DNA from: a virus
Virus record (IMG/VR): IMGVR_UViG_3300010400_000026
Span: 1 to 50,145 of that record
Reading direction: 5' to 3' (one strand)
DNA length: 50,145 nt
The translations under genes and the position numbers were made by a program. Numbering within the stretch: position 1 is the stretch's first letter; each line of letters opens with the position of its first letter. The notes beneath the pieces were generated by a model. That model was given only the letters and a program-made list of their open reading frames with translations, was not told the origin of the DNA and ran no database searches. Shown here piece after piece: positions 40,102 through 49,200 of this stretch.

Positions 40102-40656
40102 ATGTCGGCAAGAGCAACGAAATTCAAAAACGTAAAGATCACCGGTGACCTGGTGGTCGATGGAAACTCGACGGTTGGCGGCGCCGGAGTTGTCTCGGGC
40201 GAGATGGATGCCAACCTGACGCTGGCGGCCACACGGACGCTGGCTGTGACCACTGCCGACAAACTGACGGTAGGCGGTAAGATCGTTCCCCAAACCTTTC
40301 TCATCACACGCAGCATCTTCGACGGCGCGACAACCGCGGCTTTCGATGGCGTGATTCCGATCCCGGTAGCCTCGAAGATCGTCAGTGTCAAGATTCGCTG
40401 GCAGACGGCTTCGGGTGCGTCGGAAACCCTGATGGTCAAGAAGGTTCCCAGCGGGACGGCCAAAGCGTCGGGCACCGATTGTCTGGCCGCGGGGATCGAC
40501 CTGACGGCGACAGCCGACACCAACGTCTCACCGGCCCTGCACGCGACTGCTGCGAACTACACATTCGCGGCGGGCGATGGGCTGGGATTCGTGGCTTCTG
40601 GCGCGCCGACGTCTCTCGATGGCGTGGGCATCACGGTCGAATTCCAGAGGGTCTAA
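40102..40656 (+). CDS. Structural beta-rich protein
   Basis: 184 residues behind AAAGGAG. Beta-rich (FKNVKITGDLVVDGNSTVGG, GEMDANLTLAATRTLAVTTA, ISISQ-like turns absent). The middle shows KIVSVKIRWQTASGASETLM. This is like phage virion proteins such as head fibres or tail accessory subunits. No signal peptide. Its stop shares a base with the next start (TAATG). Confidence 0.55.
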   Translation: MSARATKFKNVKITGDLVVDGNSTVGGAGVVSGEMDANLTLAATRTLAVTTADKLTVGGKIVPQTFLITRSIFDGATTAAFDGVIPIPVASKIVSVKIRWQTASGASETLMVKKVPSGTAKASGTDCLAAGIDLTATADTNVSPALHATAANYTFAAGDGLGFVASGAPTSLDGVGITVEFQRV

Positions 40657-41927
40657 TGCGCGGCGTAACGCTCGCGCTGGTCCTCTTTGCGGCAGGGCTC
40701 GGCCTGTCCGCCCAAACGGTGTTCAAAGGCGGGAGCACTCCCTCTGCCAGCAAATCCATTTCCATCAGCCAGGTCACTGGCCTGACCACCGAGCTCAACA
40801 AGCGGCCCGTTAAAGGCGCCGGCTATACGGCAGGCACCGCGGCGCGCATTAACTCGCTCGGCCAGATCGATTCCATCACGGGCGCGACAACCAATTGCGT
40901 GCTGGAGGACGGCACCAGCGTCGTCTGCCCTTCCGGTGGCGGCGGTTCCTCCTCTCCTTTTGTGTTCGTCGGAGTGCTGGCCAGCCTGCCAGGGACCTGC
41001 AACCAGAGCGACCTGAGTTTTGTCACCAATGCGACGCCCGGCCAACAAATCTACGAATGCAGCGCGACCAACACCTGGACCCAGCAACTGAATAGCGGCG
41101 TGGCCGGGGCCAGCATGGCGCTCGACAATTTGTCGAGCGTTTCCATTAACACGCATCTGCTCCCCGGTACCGCCTCAATCGACGTTGGGGCGTCCGGAAA
41201 TACCTTTCGTGCCGGCTACTTCAGCGGGACGGTAACGGCCACCACGTTTTCGGGCAATGCGACGACTGCCACCGCGCTCGCGGCGAATGGAACGAACTGC
41301 GCCGGCGGCACGAGCTTTGCCTTGGGCACGGACGCAACTGGAGCGGCGGAATGCGGCACGGTCCAGACCATGGTGGCCTCGGGCGCCAGCCACAAAGGCG
41401 GGCTGGTTCCTGATCCCGGTGTCACCTCCGGTACGAGTAAATTCCTACGGGAAGACGGCACATGGACCACACCAACGGGCGGCGGCTCAGTGACCAGTGT
41501 CGCTCTCGCAGTTTCGAGCGCTCCGTTCTGCATTACCGGCTCGCCCATCACCGCTTCCGGCACTCTCACGTTTGCGCCTTGTGGAACCAGCGGCGGCGTA
41601 CCGTATTTCTCGGCCTCGAACGCCATGCTGAGCACGCCGGTCCTCGCGGCGAATGGGGCTATGGTGGGCGGTGGCGCTGGCGGTGCGCCGCGCACCACAC
41701 CTGCTACGATCGATCCCTCGAGCGGCGATGTCGTCACACCTGGAACGGTCACCACGGCTACTGTCGTCGCCACGGGCGGCGCTTCGCGGCTCTATCTGGC
41801 GGCCGGCACGGCCCCAACAAACACGATCTTGAACGGTGTCACCTACGACGCCGTGATTTATTTCGACTCCGCCGACGCCAAACTGAAGATCCGCAAGCTG
41901 GCGGGCACGGTGGTCATACTCGAATGA
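40656..41927 (+). CDS. Exported long tail-fibre-like protein
   Basis: 423 residues. Signal peptide (MRGVTLALVLFAAGLGLSAQ, cut after LSA), then fibre-type sequence throughout: SISISQVTGLTTELNKR, YTAGTAARINSLGQID, a Gly/Ser linker, GGSVTSVALAV, TSGGVPYFS (311-319) and MVGGGAGGAPRTTPATI (336-352), then a tip module (YDAVIYFDSADAKLKIRKLA) typical of fibre ends. It shares modules with the exported protein at 30.1 kb. Four Cys in the first half suit an oxidising site. Lies between capsid and adaptor genes. Confidence 0.65.
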   Translation: MRGVTLALVLFAAGLGLSAQTVFKGGSTPSASKSISISQVTGLTTELNKRPVKGAGYTAGTAARINSLGQIDSITGATTNCVLEDGTSVVCPSGGGGSSSPFVFVGVLASLPGTCNQSDLSFVTNATPGQQIYECSATNTWTQQLNSGVAGASMALDNLSSVSINTHLLPGTASIDVGASGNTFRAGYFSGTVTATTFSGNATTATALAANGTNCAGGTSFALGTDATGAAECGTVQTMVASGASHKGGLVPDPGVTSGTSKFLREDGTWTTPTGGGSVTSVALAVSSAPFCITGSPITASGTLTFAPCGTSGGVPYFSASNAMLSTPVLAANGAMVGGGAGGAPRTTPATIDPSSGDVVTPGTVTTATVVATGGASRLYLAAGTAPTNTILNGVTYDAVIYFDSADAKLKIRKLAGTVVILE

Positions 41928-42820
41928 CCTACGGCGAGATTCGTCTCCGCCTGACCCAGTTGTGGCCTGGGGTTTCTTTGGACCTCATCGATGGCTGGAT
42001 ACTCGACCGCTACCAGTCGATTCTGGATAAGCTCACCTGGCAGCGGCTCCAGGTCGAGCAGGTCATCACCACCAAGGACGAATACAACACCGGCACCGTC
42101 GCGGTCACGAAGGGCTCGGCAGTGCTGACGGGGACCGATACCGTCTGGGCCGAGGAGATGACCGGACGCATCATCCGGGTAGCGGTGGCGACTTCAGAGG
42201 GCATCCAATCGGTTGGGCCCACGTACTACGAATTCACATGGTCAGGCTCCGATCCGACGCTGGGCTCGCTCGATCGTGGCTGGGAAGACGAGGATGCTAC
42301 CGGGCTTTCGTATCGCATCAACCAGAACATCTATCCGCTGCCCGCCGGCACGCGGCTGATCCATGACATCCGCAACCCGCGCACGAATCTACCGCTCAAA
42401 CGCTTGTCGCTCGCGCAACTGAATGAGCTGGCCGCCGGGCGCACGGCTTACGGAGATCCGGAGCACTGGTGCCTCTACATGGATCAGAACAGCGATCCGC
42501 CCGTGCCACAGGTGGAGTTTTACCCGATTCCCACGCGCTTGCAGGGACTGATCGGCACGTTGATTTTCGAGGAAATGCCGGATGGGACCGACACCGCGGT
42601 TTCGCTGCTGCCCTGGGTTCGGCCGGCCGCGCTGATTGCCGGCGTCCAGATGGATATTGCCCGACATCTGAAGGAATGGAACTCGCTCCAGAGCCTGACG
42701 GTGCAGTACATCGAATATCTGAGCGACATGGTGCGTATGGAAGCGCAGCGCATCGGGCCCTCCAAGATGCGCCTCGAGGACCGGTTCACCCGGCATCGGC
42801 GCCGGCGATACACACGGTGA
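41924..42820 (+). CDS. Head-tail adaptor / connector protein
   Basis: 298 residues from ATG 41924 in an ATGA overlap; the frame is open far upstream but only the part from this start is sensible. Contains MTYGEIRLRLTQLWPGVSLD, VAVTKGSAVLTGTDTVWAEE (a turn common in tail/connector proteins), FEWSGSDPTLGS-like strands, and a C-terminal helix followed by RRRRYTR. Its order after the capsid and before two more adaptor-type genes fits a connector in a short-tailed phage. Specific role not provable. Confidence 0.6.
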   Translation: MTYGEIRLRLTQLWPGVSLDLIDGWILDRYQSILDKLTWQRLQVEQVITTKDEYNTGTVAVTKGSAVLTGTDTVWAEEMTGRIIRVAVATSEGIQSVGPTYYEFTWSGSDPTLGSLDRGWEDEDATGLSYRINQNIYPLPAGTRLIHDIRNPRTNLPLKRLSLAQLNELAAGRTAYGDPEHWCLYMDQNSDPPVPQVEFYPIPTRLQGLIGTLIFEEMPDGTDTAVSLLPWVRPAALIAGVQMDIARHLKEWNSLQSLTVQYIEYLSDMVRMEAQRIGPSKMRLEDRFTRHRRRRYTR

Positions 42821-42823
42821 GCC

Positions 42824-43567
42824 ATGGACCTCCAGACTCTTCAGACCCACACACTGGAACGGCTCGGGGAAACCGGAACATCCGGCTACTACACCGGCGC
42901 TGAAGCGATTGGCGCGCTGAATGCCGCGCAGCGGATATTCGTTCTGCTGACGCTCGCCCTCGAAAAGACCACGGTCTTTCCGCTTGCGCCGAACACGGTC
43001 TTTTACCATCTGCTCGACTCGCTGCCCGATTTCCTGTTGCCGTTGCGCATCCGCGTGACTGGCGGGGCACGCGTGAAGCCCGGACGCTTGCAGGACTTCG
43101 ATGCCCTCAATCCCACCTGGCAGCTCGCCGCGGGCAATCCGGAGCGCTATGCCTGCCTGGGCTTCGACTTCCTGGTGCTATACAAAACACCACCCGACAG
43201 CACCGTGAGCCTCGATCTCACCCATGCGTATTCACCCGCCCTGATGACGTCACTTTCAGTCACGCCGCAGATCCCCGAGGAGTATCACGCGGCGCTGATC
43301 GACTTCGCTGTGCCCTATCTGCGGATGAAAGAGGGCGCGAGCGAGTTCACGAAATCACTGTTCATGATGGATCGGTTTCTGACGGCCGCCCAAAAGATGG
43401 CGAATTTCGTGCGGGCCCGCAACCTGGCGCAGCGCTACGACCGGATGCCGTTCGCGCTGGACCGGTTCGATCGCTCGAAGCTGTTGAAGCTGGCAATTAA
43501 ACAGCAGAAGCCTGCCATGCTCGCAATCCCGCAGGCTGAAGGAAAACTGGTGCCGACCAATGGCTGA
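42824..43567 (+). CDS. Probable head-tail adaptor protein
   Basis: 247 residues. Helical start (MDLQTLQTHTLERLGETGTS, GALNAAQRIFVLLTLALEKT) as in gp6/gp11-like adaptors that bind the portal ring, then beta parts and a C-terminal helical part with LRMKEGASEFTKSLFMMD. Overlaps the next gene by eight bases. Confidence 0.6.
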   Translation: MDLQTLQTHTLERLGETGTSGYYTGAEAIGALNAAQRIFVLLTLALEKTTVFPLAPNTVFYHLLDSLPDFLLPLRIRVTGGARVKPGRLQDFDALNPTWQLAAGNPERYACLGFDFLVLYKTPPDSTVSLDLTHAYSPALMTSLSVTPQIPEEYHAALIDFAVPYLRMKEGASEFTKSLFMMDRFLTAAQKMANFVRARNLAQRYDRMPFALDRFDRSKLLKLAIKQQKPAMLAIPQAEGKLVPTNG

Positions 43568-44648
43568 CAACGTAGCGTATACCCCGGGAAGTGGCGCGCA
43601 AATCGCGACCGATGGGATTGACGCTGATGGCTCGCACGCGCAGCTGGTCAAGCTCGCCATCTCGACGGACGGCTCCCGTACGCTGATTCCGGCTGAAGCA
43701 ACCAACGGCCTCGACGTTGACGTTACCCGCGTGCAGGGCGTGGTGCACGTCGATGACAATTCTGGCTCCCTCACCGTGGATGGCACGGTGGTTGTTACCT
43801 CGATCACCAATCCCGTCACCGTTGCGGATGGCGGCGGTGCAATCAGTGTGGACGATGGCGCCGGCTCGCTGACGGTCGACGGCACGGTCACCGCAAACCA
43901 GGGCGCCGGCGCGGCTGCATCCGGCTCGTGGCCGGTAAAAATCTCGGATGGCACCGACACGGTTGGCATCTCCACCGTCAGCGCGACGAAAGCGCTCAAA
44001 GTTGACGTGGTGCAGCAAACGGGTGGCGGCGCACAGGCCGACAAGAGCGCATTTGTCGAAGGCACGGGCGTAGTTGCTGTGGCTGGCGGTGTGGTCAACG
44101 ATACCATAGGCGCCGATCCAGCCGAAGATCAGGCGGCTGCCCTCCGGCTGAACCCGAAGCGCGGGCTGCACGTCAATATCCGCAAGTTGGATGGCACCGA
44201 GCTGGGCATCTCCACGGCTCCGCTCCGCGTCGATCCGACCGACACCACGGCCCAGACCGTCAAGCTGAAGGACTCGAGCGGCACGGCATTTTCGCGCAGT
44301 AATCCGCTGCCTGTCGAGATCGCACCATCAACCGGCACGGTCTGGCGCACACACAACGCCTACAGTGCCAGTCAAACCGATCAGACGATAAAAACGCCCA
44401 CGAGCGGCAAAAAGCTGTACATCCAGGGCATCATCATCACGCCCACCGCAGCAGGCATCGTCAAGATCACGGACGGCGCCGATGCAAGTACGACGTATCT
44501 GTACTTTGGAACGACGCCTGCATCGTGCCCGCCGATTGTCATCATCTTCGCGCAGCCGACGCCACTCGGCGCGGTCGACAACATTTTGCGTTACACCACA
44601 GGATCTGGTGCGACTGGCGACATCATTGCGTGGGGCAATGAAATCTAG
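43560..44648 (+). CDS. Beta-repeat structural protein
   Basis: 362 residues, beta-rich with internal repeats: GSLTVDGTV occurs twice (near residues 68 and 101), along with ITNPVTVADGGGAISVDDGA. Later parts carry ISTAPLRVDPTDTTAQTVKL and a C-terminal VVIIFAQPTPLGAV-like sandwich (PIVIIFAQPTPLGAVDNIL). Such VDG repeats are common in phage tail or head-fibre proteins. No signal peptide. Probably a virion surface protein. Confidence 0.6.
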   Translation: MADNVAYTPGSGAQIATDGIDADGSHAQLVKLAISTDGSRTLIPAEATNGLDVDVTRVQGVVHVDDNSGSLTVDGTVVVTSITNPVTVADGGGAISVDDGAGSLTVDGTVTANQGAGAAASGSWPVKISDGTDTVGISTVSATKALKVDVVQQTGGGAQADKSAFVEGTGVVAVAGGVVNDTIGADPAEDQAAALRLNPKRGLHVNIRKLDGTELGISTAPLRVDPTDTTAQTVKLKDSSGTAFSRSNPLPVEIAPSTGTVWRTHNAYSASQTDQTIKTPTSGKKLYIQGIIITPTAAGIVKITDGADASTTYLYFGTTPASCPPIVIIFAQPTPLGAVDNILRYTTGSGATGDIIAWGNEI

Positions 44649-44651
44649 CCC

Positions 44652-45299
44652 ATGCCGCTCCTGCTCATCTCAGGCGCGCCGGCCCCGCCTGGCGTCGATA
44701 TCCGGGACACCATCGGCGATGCCCTGCCAGCGCTCAACGCGGGCGCAGAAGCTGATCTGATCTTCTGGACTTTCTCGGAACTCTACGAATGGTCGGACGA
44801 AGCTGCGAAACGTCTCGCACGTAACACAGGAGGTTTCGTTGACCGGGATGCCACCACCACGCTGAGCGATAGCGTTCCGGTCTACGCGATGCCTGCGCGC
44901 CACGTCTCGACGATCCACGTTTCGGCTGGATCCACGGCGCTCAAAGAAAGCACGGTCGACGAGCTGGAAGCGCTGGATAACGACTGGCCCTCAACCGCCG
45001 CCGACAACCCGAAACGGTTCCTGCAGGATGGCGACGAGCTGCGCGTCTATCCGCAGCCGAACGGTGCCACCGCCGGCAACCTCGGCCATGTGTTTCACCG
45101 GTTCCCGGTGACGATCACCTCGGACGCCAGCATCGCAAAAGTGCCGGTGGCGCTCCGGGATTACTTCACGTTCTACGCGCTCGCGGAAGCGCGCGGCAAA
45201 GAATCGAAGGGCGCCATGCCCGAAGTCGCGCAGTACGCGCGTGGCATGGTCGAACTGCTGGAACAGGTAGCACGGGAGTTCTGGGGAGGCGCGCAGTGA
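44652..45299 (+). CDS. Head-tail adaptor / tail component
   Basis: 215 residues. PPGVDIRDTIGDALPALNAG, AEADLIFWTFSELYEWSDEA and, later, RFLQDGDELRVYPQPNGATA, a pattern I know from phage adaptor-type proteins (the GDxLRVYPxPxxA motif). The C-terminus is helical. Overlaps the endolysin gene as GTGA. Confidence 0.65.
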   Translation: MPLLLISGAPAPPGVDIRDTIGDALPALNAGAEADLIFWTFSELYEWSDEAAKRLARNTGGFVDRDATTTLSDSVPVYAMPARHVSTIHVSAGSTALKESTVDELEALDNDWPSTAADNPKRFLQDGDELRVYPQPNGATAGNLGHVFHRFPVTITSDASIAKVPVALRDYFTFYALAEARGKESKGAMPEVAQYARGMVELLEQVAREFWGGAQ

Positions 45300-45658
45300 C
45301 GCTCGGCGAACAGCAGCGCCTTTTCGCGCGTCTGGTTGGAAGCCTGATCATGCGCATCTACGACCAGGGCGACGAATGCACGCTCGACTGGGCCTACCGC
45401 CCTCCGGAAGTGGCAGCGTACTACGCCTCGATTGGCCGCGGAATCCGCTCTAGTTTGCATGCATCGCACTTGGCGATTGACCTGAACCTGTTCAAGGTCG
45501 GCATCTACCAGACGGATTCCGAAGCCCACCGGCCGTACGGCGAGTGGTGGGAACAACAGCATCCCCTGTGCCGATGGGGTGGCCGATTCCTCGGCGAGGG
45601 CGGAAAGCCAAAGCCTGATGGGAATCACTATTCCATGGAGTTCCAAGGCAGAAAGTAG
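45296..45658 (+). CDS. M15-type peptidase endolysin
   Basis: 120 residues from GTG 45296. The M15 zinc motif is complete: S53-L-H55-A-S-H-L-A-I-D62, with the third ligand His111 in DGNHYSMEFQGRK. CRWGGRFLGEGG before it is typical of this small phage group (Ala-Glu or D-Ala-D-Ala type peptidases). It would cleave peptide cross-links in peptidoglycan at lysis, after a holin opens the membrane; it has no signal peptide. No holin is adjacent. Confidence 0.85.
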   Translation: MTLGEQQRLFARLVGSLIMRIYDQGDECTLDWAYRPPEVAAYYASIGRGIRSSLHASHLAIDLNLFKVGIYQTDSEAHRPYGEWWEQQHPLCRWGGRFLGEGGKPKPDGNHYSMEFQGRK

Positions 45659-48600
45659 ATGGCTTCCGGCAAACAATCCGAACGCGTATTATCCGGTGGC
45701 CTGAATTTCCTCGCGCCCACCAACAAGCTCAACGAAGGCCAAGCGCTCGCATTGACCAACTGCCGGGTGGACGAAAGTGGACAGTTAGTGTCGCGCAAGG
45801 GCTCAGACGAACTGTTCAGCGGTTCATTCGGGCCTGGCCACACGCTGTTCCGCACGGGTATCGTTCGCTTCGGTGGATTCGGTGTGGACCTGCGCGGCGG
45901 CAGCCTTTTCGAGTATCTGATCGCATCAGGTTTCGATGGCCAACCGCTTGGCATCGTCAGCTATCAGAACTGGGTCTGGATCATGAACCAGGCCAAACAG
46001 GGCAAGCTGCCGGCATTCCCGGTGACTCCGGATAGCGTGCTTTCGGAGTGGGTGCCGGCCGCGCCGACGGCCGCGCCGTTAGCCTTCGGCACAGATGGCG
46101 GCACGTGGAGTGGGGATTTTGAGTTTTTCTACACGTTTGATACTCCCTTCGGCCATGAGTCCGGGCCTTCCCCGATCAGCACAGAGAATCCGGGTTCGCT
46201 TGGTGGACCGGCGCATCTGTTTCAACAGTGGCCAACGCTGCAGAACATCGCAGCATCGCCCGATCCGCAAGTGGACCGCCGGCAGATTTATGCGGTAGGT
46301 GGACCCCTCACGACTCCGCTACGGATTGGCACGGTTTGGGGAAATGTGCTCGTCGATGGATTTTTCGTCCCATCATTTGTTGCGCGCATCTCCATTGATA
46401 ACGTCATCGCGCAGAACATCCCGATCCCAGGCGCGAACGATCCGCCGCCGCCGGCGCTGGGCCTGGTGGGTCCGTATTTCGGCAAGCTGATCGCATTCAA
46501 CTCTGCGGATCATCCCGCGCGCTACTGGTGGACGCCGACCGCGCAGCCGTGGGCTTGGCCGGGTGCGCATGACGATTTCGAAGGCCAATGGGAAGATACC
46601 GGCGATTCCGGAGATCCGCTGCTTGCGGTGACCAATCACGTCCGCGTGCTCATCATCTACAAGCGGAACAGCGTCTGGCGGCTCTCGGGCGATCCCGACA
46701 CCAGCGACCCGGAACAGGTGAACGTCAAGCTGGGCACCGTTGGACCGAAATCGGTAGCATACGCCGGACCCTACGATTTCACAGTCTACAAAGAGGGCAT
46801 CTACCGCTTCAACGGCGATTTTGAAGAGAAGATTTCCCAGGCCATCGATCCGCTGTTCAAAAACGATTGGGTCGAGTTGGCCGACTTCCACGTCTCGGGC
46901 GCCGCCACGCTGGGCCGGTATTACGCGCTGTGGATCAACCTCGAATTCATCCACACGTGCATTCTGCACTTTTCGAATGGGCGCCTCTACTTCAGTTATC
47001 CGGAGATCGGGCATTCCACACCCAGCGCCACGCTGGTCTATGACACCGAAACCCGGACTTGGTCCGGCATGGCCTTCGATAGCCGCGTGGGCTCGAGCGG
47101 ATTCACCGCGCTCTATGACGAGGGCCAGGGCGGCAACTTCCTGGGCGTCATCAACCGGGATGCGCTGACTTCGATTCGTATTCTCGAAAACGATAACACC
47201 ACCGACAGCGGCAATCCCATCCCGTTCATCTATCAGTCCCGCTACATGGATCAGGGCTTGCCGGATAACGACAAGGTGTACTCGGACGTGGTGATCGAGT
47301 ACCGCTGCTCGGACGGCGACCAGAACGTCACCAGCTCCGTGCTGACCGTGAAAGCGCTCTACGACAACGGGGAAGTGGAGCTGCTGGGCCAGCTCAATTC
47401 CGCGAGCTGGGCGACGGCTGTTTATGCTCTGCGCCCGCCGCCGAGTGAAGGCCGCGTTGCCCGCCGGTTTGCTATCCGCATCGAAGGCCGGGTGATGAGC
47501 ACGGTGCACATCCGCTATGTGCATCTGTACTGGTATCCGCTCGCGCGCAAGGGCCGCACGTTCGACACCGGCGTCATCGATTGCGGCACACGCCAGGCCA
47601 AGCAGGTGGACCGGATCGAGCTAGAACTGACGGCGAGCAGAGATGGCTCATGGCTGCTCGAGAGCGATCTGCCCGGTGGTGTGGTGCAATTCCGCCGCGG
47701 TTCTCTCTTTTCAGCCGCCACGCGGCGTACAGTGTTGCCGATCACGCTTGTTGATCCGCTCGACGCTCACAAGCCCATTGAAGGGCGCGTGCTGCGTCTA
47801 TTGGTAGGCACGGTGACGCCACCGGAGCCCGCCGCAGCTCCGGAGCCTGAAGGCGATCCGAGCTCGATCACGCTGACGATCTGGTCGAGCTTCAGTGGCA
47901 CGCTCGGGACACCGAAGGCCCCGCTATCGATCGGAGGCTTCGCCAATCTGGCAGTTGCCGCCGGGCTCGGCTCAGCCACCACGGCGATCAATCCCGCGAC
48001 GAACATGACCACGTTCGATCTGGGCTTTTTCATCGACTATTCGGGCGGCACGGTTCACATGGACCCTCCTGGCGAGGTGCTATCGATCTGGGATGCGTAC
48101 ATCGATGCCGTCTACTCGAATGGCACGTTCCGCTTCCGGCCTGTCTTGGCAATCCCGGATAATGCCGGTTTCTCCAGCGGCTGGGTCGAAAATGACCAGC
48201 TGGCCATCGATGTGGACTCGAACCCGCCGACCAGCCACGCGATGGTCGAACGCTGGCATTTCTCCAACCTATCCGTGCCGGCGGGCCTGACCTTGCGGAA
48301 CTTTACGACCGACGTCAATGCGAACCCTGGCGGGCCCGGCGGAACACCGTCGGGCGACCTGATCGCCGGCGATCTGCAAATGCACCGGGCTCGGATTCGG
48401 ATGCGCGTGCTGGGTGAGTACTTCGACGGCGCACGTGGGGAATTCTTCGAGAGCTCGGAGATTGGCGGCACGGCGCTGCAACGCATCGATCAGTTCAAAG
48501 ACCTGCTGCTCGATTACGATCTGGCGGCAGCTGGATCGCTGCAACTCTACACGGACCTGCCCGGAAACGCGGTAGCGCTTCAGCGCACCATGACCGTGCC

Positions 48601-49198
48601 GGCCAGCAGTTCGCGGCGCACGTGGCCCGCGGCGCTCGATACCACGGCATTCCTCGAGGGCAGCCTGTTCAAGTTCCGGCTGGTGAGTGCCGGGATCGGA
48701 AGAATCTATGGAGCCACTCTGCGGCGGCGCAAAATCGGTGTGTACATGGAGCTCAGCCTCGGAGAAATCTGGGAGCCTCAGCCGATCTATTCCGAGCACC
48801 CGATGTTGTACCGCGAGATCGAATTCAACCTGCAATCGACGGGCAGCGTCACTGCGCAGATTTTCACCGAGATGCCGGGCAACCAGTTGGCCGAACGGCT
48901 CAGCTATCCCATCGATCCATCCGCAGCCGTCGAGCGCATTCCGCATAACCGGCGCCTGCCAGGAACGACGAAAGGGCGATTATTCCAGGTGAAGCTGGCG
49001 GGCTCTGGTTCGATTGTGCGCCTGTTCAGCGCGCGTGTGCTGGCGCGACCGTTGGCTGGACCCGGTAGCCATGACTGGCAGTGGATCCCGCTTTTTGCCG
49101 AAGCCACGCCAGACGCGTGGGAAACGGTTGAGATCCCGATGAAGCAGACGGCGCCCGATTACACCTGGTTCGAGCTGCCGGTCGATCCGATCACCTGA
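45659..49198 (+). CDS. Large tail protein (tail tube/nozzle, T7 gp12-like)
   Basis: 1179 residues. The start (GGLNFLAPTNKLNEGQALAL, TNCRVDESGQLVSRKGSDEL) is the hallmark of tail tubular protein B-like proteins in podoviruses, then a beta-propeller-like body (VLIIYKRNSVWRLSGDPDTS, SVAYAGPYDFTVYKEGIYRF, TRTWSGMAFDSRVGSSG) and several repeated jelly-roll-type modules further on (GTLGTPKAPLSIGG, LEFNLQSTGSVTAQIF-like). A hexamer would form the DNA exit tube. It is longer than T7 gp12 (about 790), owing to extra C-terminal domains that may bind the host. Confidence 0.72.
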   Translation: MASGKQSERVLSGGLNFLAPTNKLNEGQALALTNCRVDESGQLVSRKGSDELFSGSFGPGHTLFRTGIVRFGGFGVDLRGGSLFEYLIASGFDGQPLGIVSYQNWVWIMNQAKQGKLPAFPVTPDSVLSEWVPAAPTAAPLAFGTDGGTWSGDFEFFYTFDTPFGHESGPSPISTENPGSLGGPAHLFQQWPTLQNIAASPDPQVDRRQIYAVGGPLTTPLRIGTVWGNVLVDGFFVPSFVARISIDNVIAQNIPIPGANDPPPPALGLVGPYFGKLIAFNSADHPARYWWTPTAQPWAWPGAHDDFEGQWEDTGDSGDPLLAVTNHVRVLIIYKRNSVWRLSGDPDTSDPEQVNVKLGTVGPKSVAYAGPYDFTVYKEGIYRFNGDFEEKISQAIDPLFKNDWVELADFHVSGAATLGRYYALWINLEFIHTCILHFSNGRLYFSYPEIGHSTPSATLVYDTETRTWSGMAFDSRVGSSGFTALYDEGQGGNFLGVINRDALTSIRILENDNTTDSGNPIPFIYQSRYMDQGLPDNDKVYSDVVIEYRCSDGDQNVTSSVLTVKALYDNGEVELLGQLNSASWATAVYALRPPPSEGRVARRFAIRIEGRVMSTVHIRYVHLYWYPLARKGRTFDTGVIDCGTRQAKQVDRIELELTASRDGSWLLESDLPGGVVQFRRGSLFSAATRRTVLPITLVDPLDAHKPIEGRVLRLLVGTVTPPEPAAAPEPEGDPSSITLTIWSSFSGTLGTPKAPLSIGGFANLAVAAGLGSATTAINPATNMTTFDLGFFIDYSGGTVHMDPPGEVLSIWDAYIDAVYSNGTFRFRPVLAIPDNAGFSSGWVENDQLAIDVDSNPPTSHAMVERWHFSNLSVPAGLTLRNFTTDVNANPGGPGGTPSGDLIAGDLQMHRARIRMRVLGEYFDGARGEFFESSEIGGTALQRIDQFKDLLLDYDLAAAGSLQLYTDLPGNAVALQRTMTVPASSSRRTWPAALDTTAFLEGSLFKFRLVSAGIGRIYGATLRRRKIGVYMELSLGEIWEPQPIYSEHPMLYREIEFNLQSTGSVTAQIFTEMPGNQLAERLSYPIDPSAAVERIPHNRRLPGTTKGRLFQVKLAGSGSIVRLFSARVLARPLAGPGSHDWQWIPLFAEATPDAWETVEIPMKQTAPDYTWFELPVDPIT

Positions 49199-49200
49199 CC

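Noticed and set aside
46373-47524. 383-residue minus-strand frame
   Set aside because: Antisense to the large tail protein; no start signals and no recognisable family.
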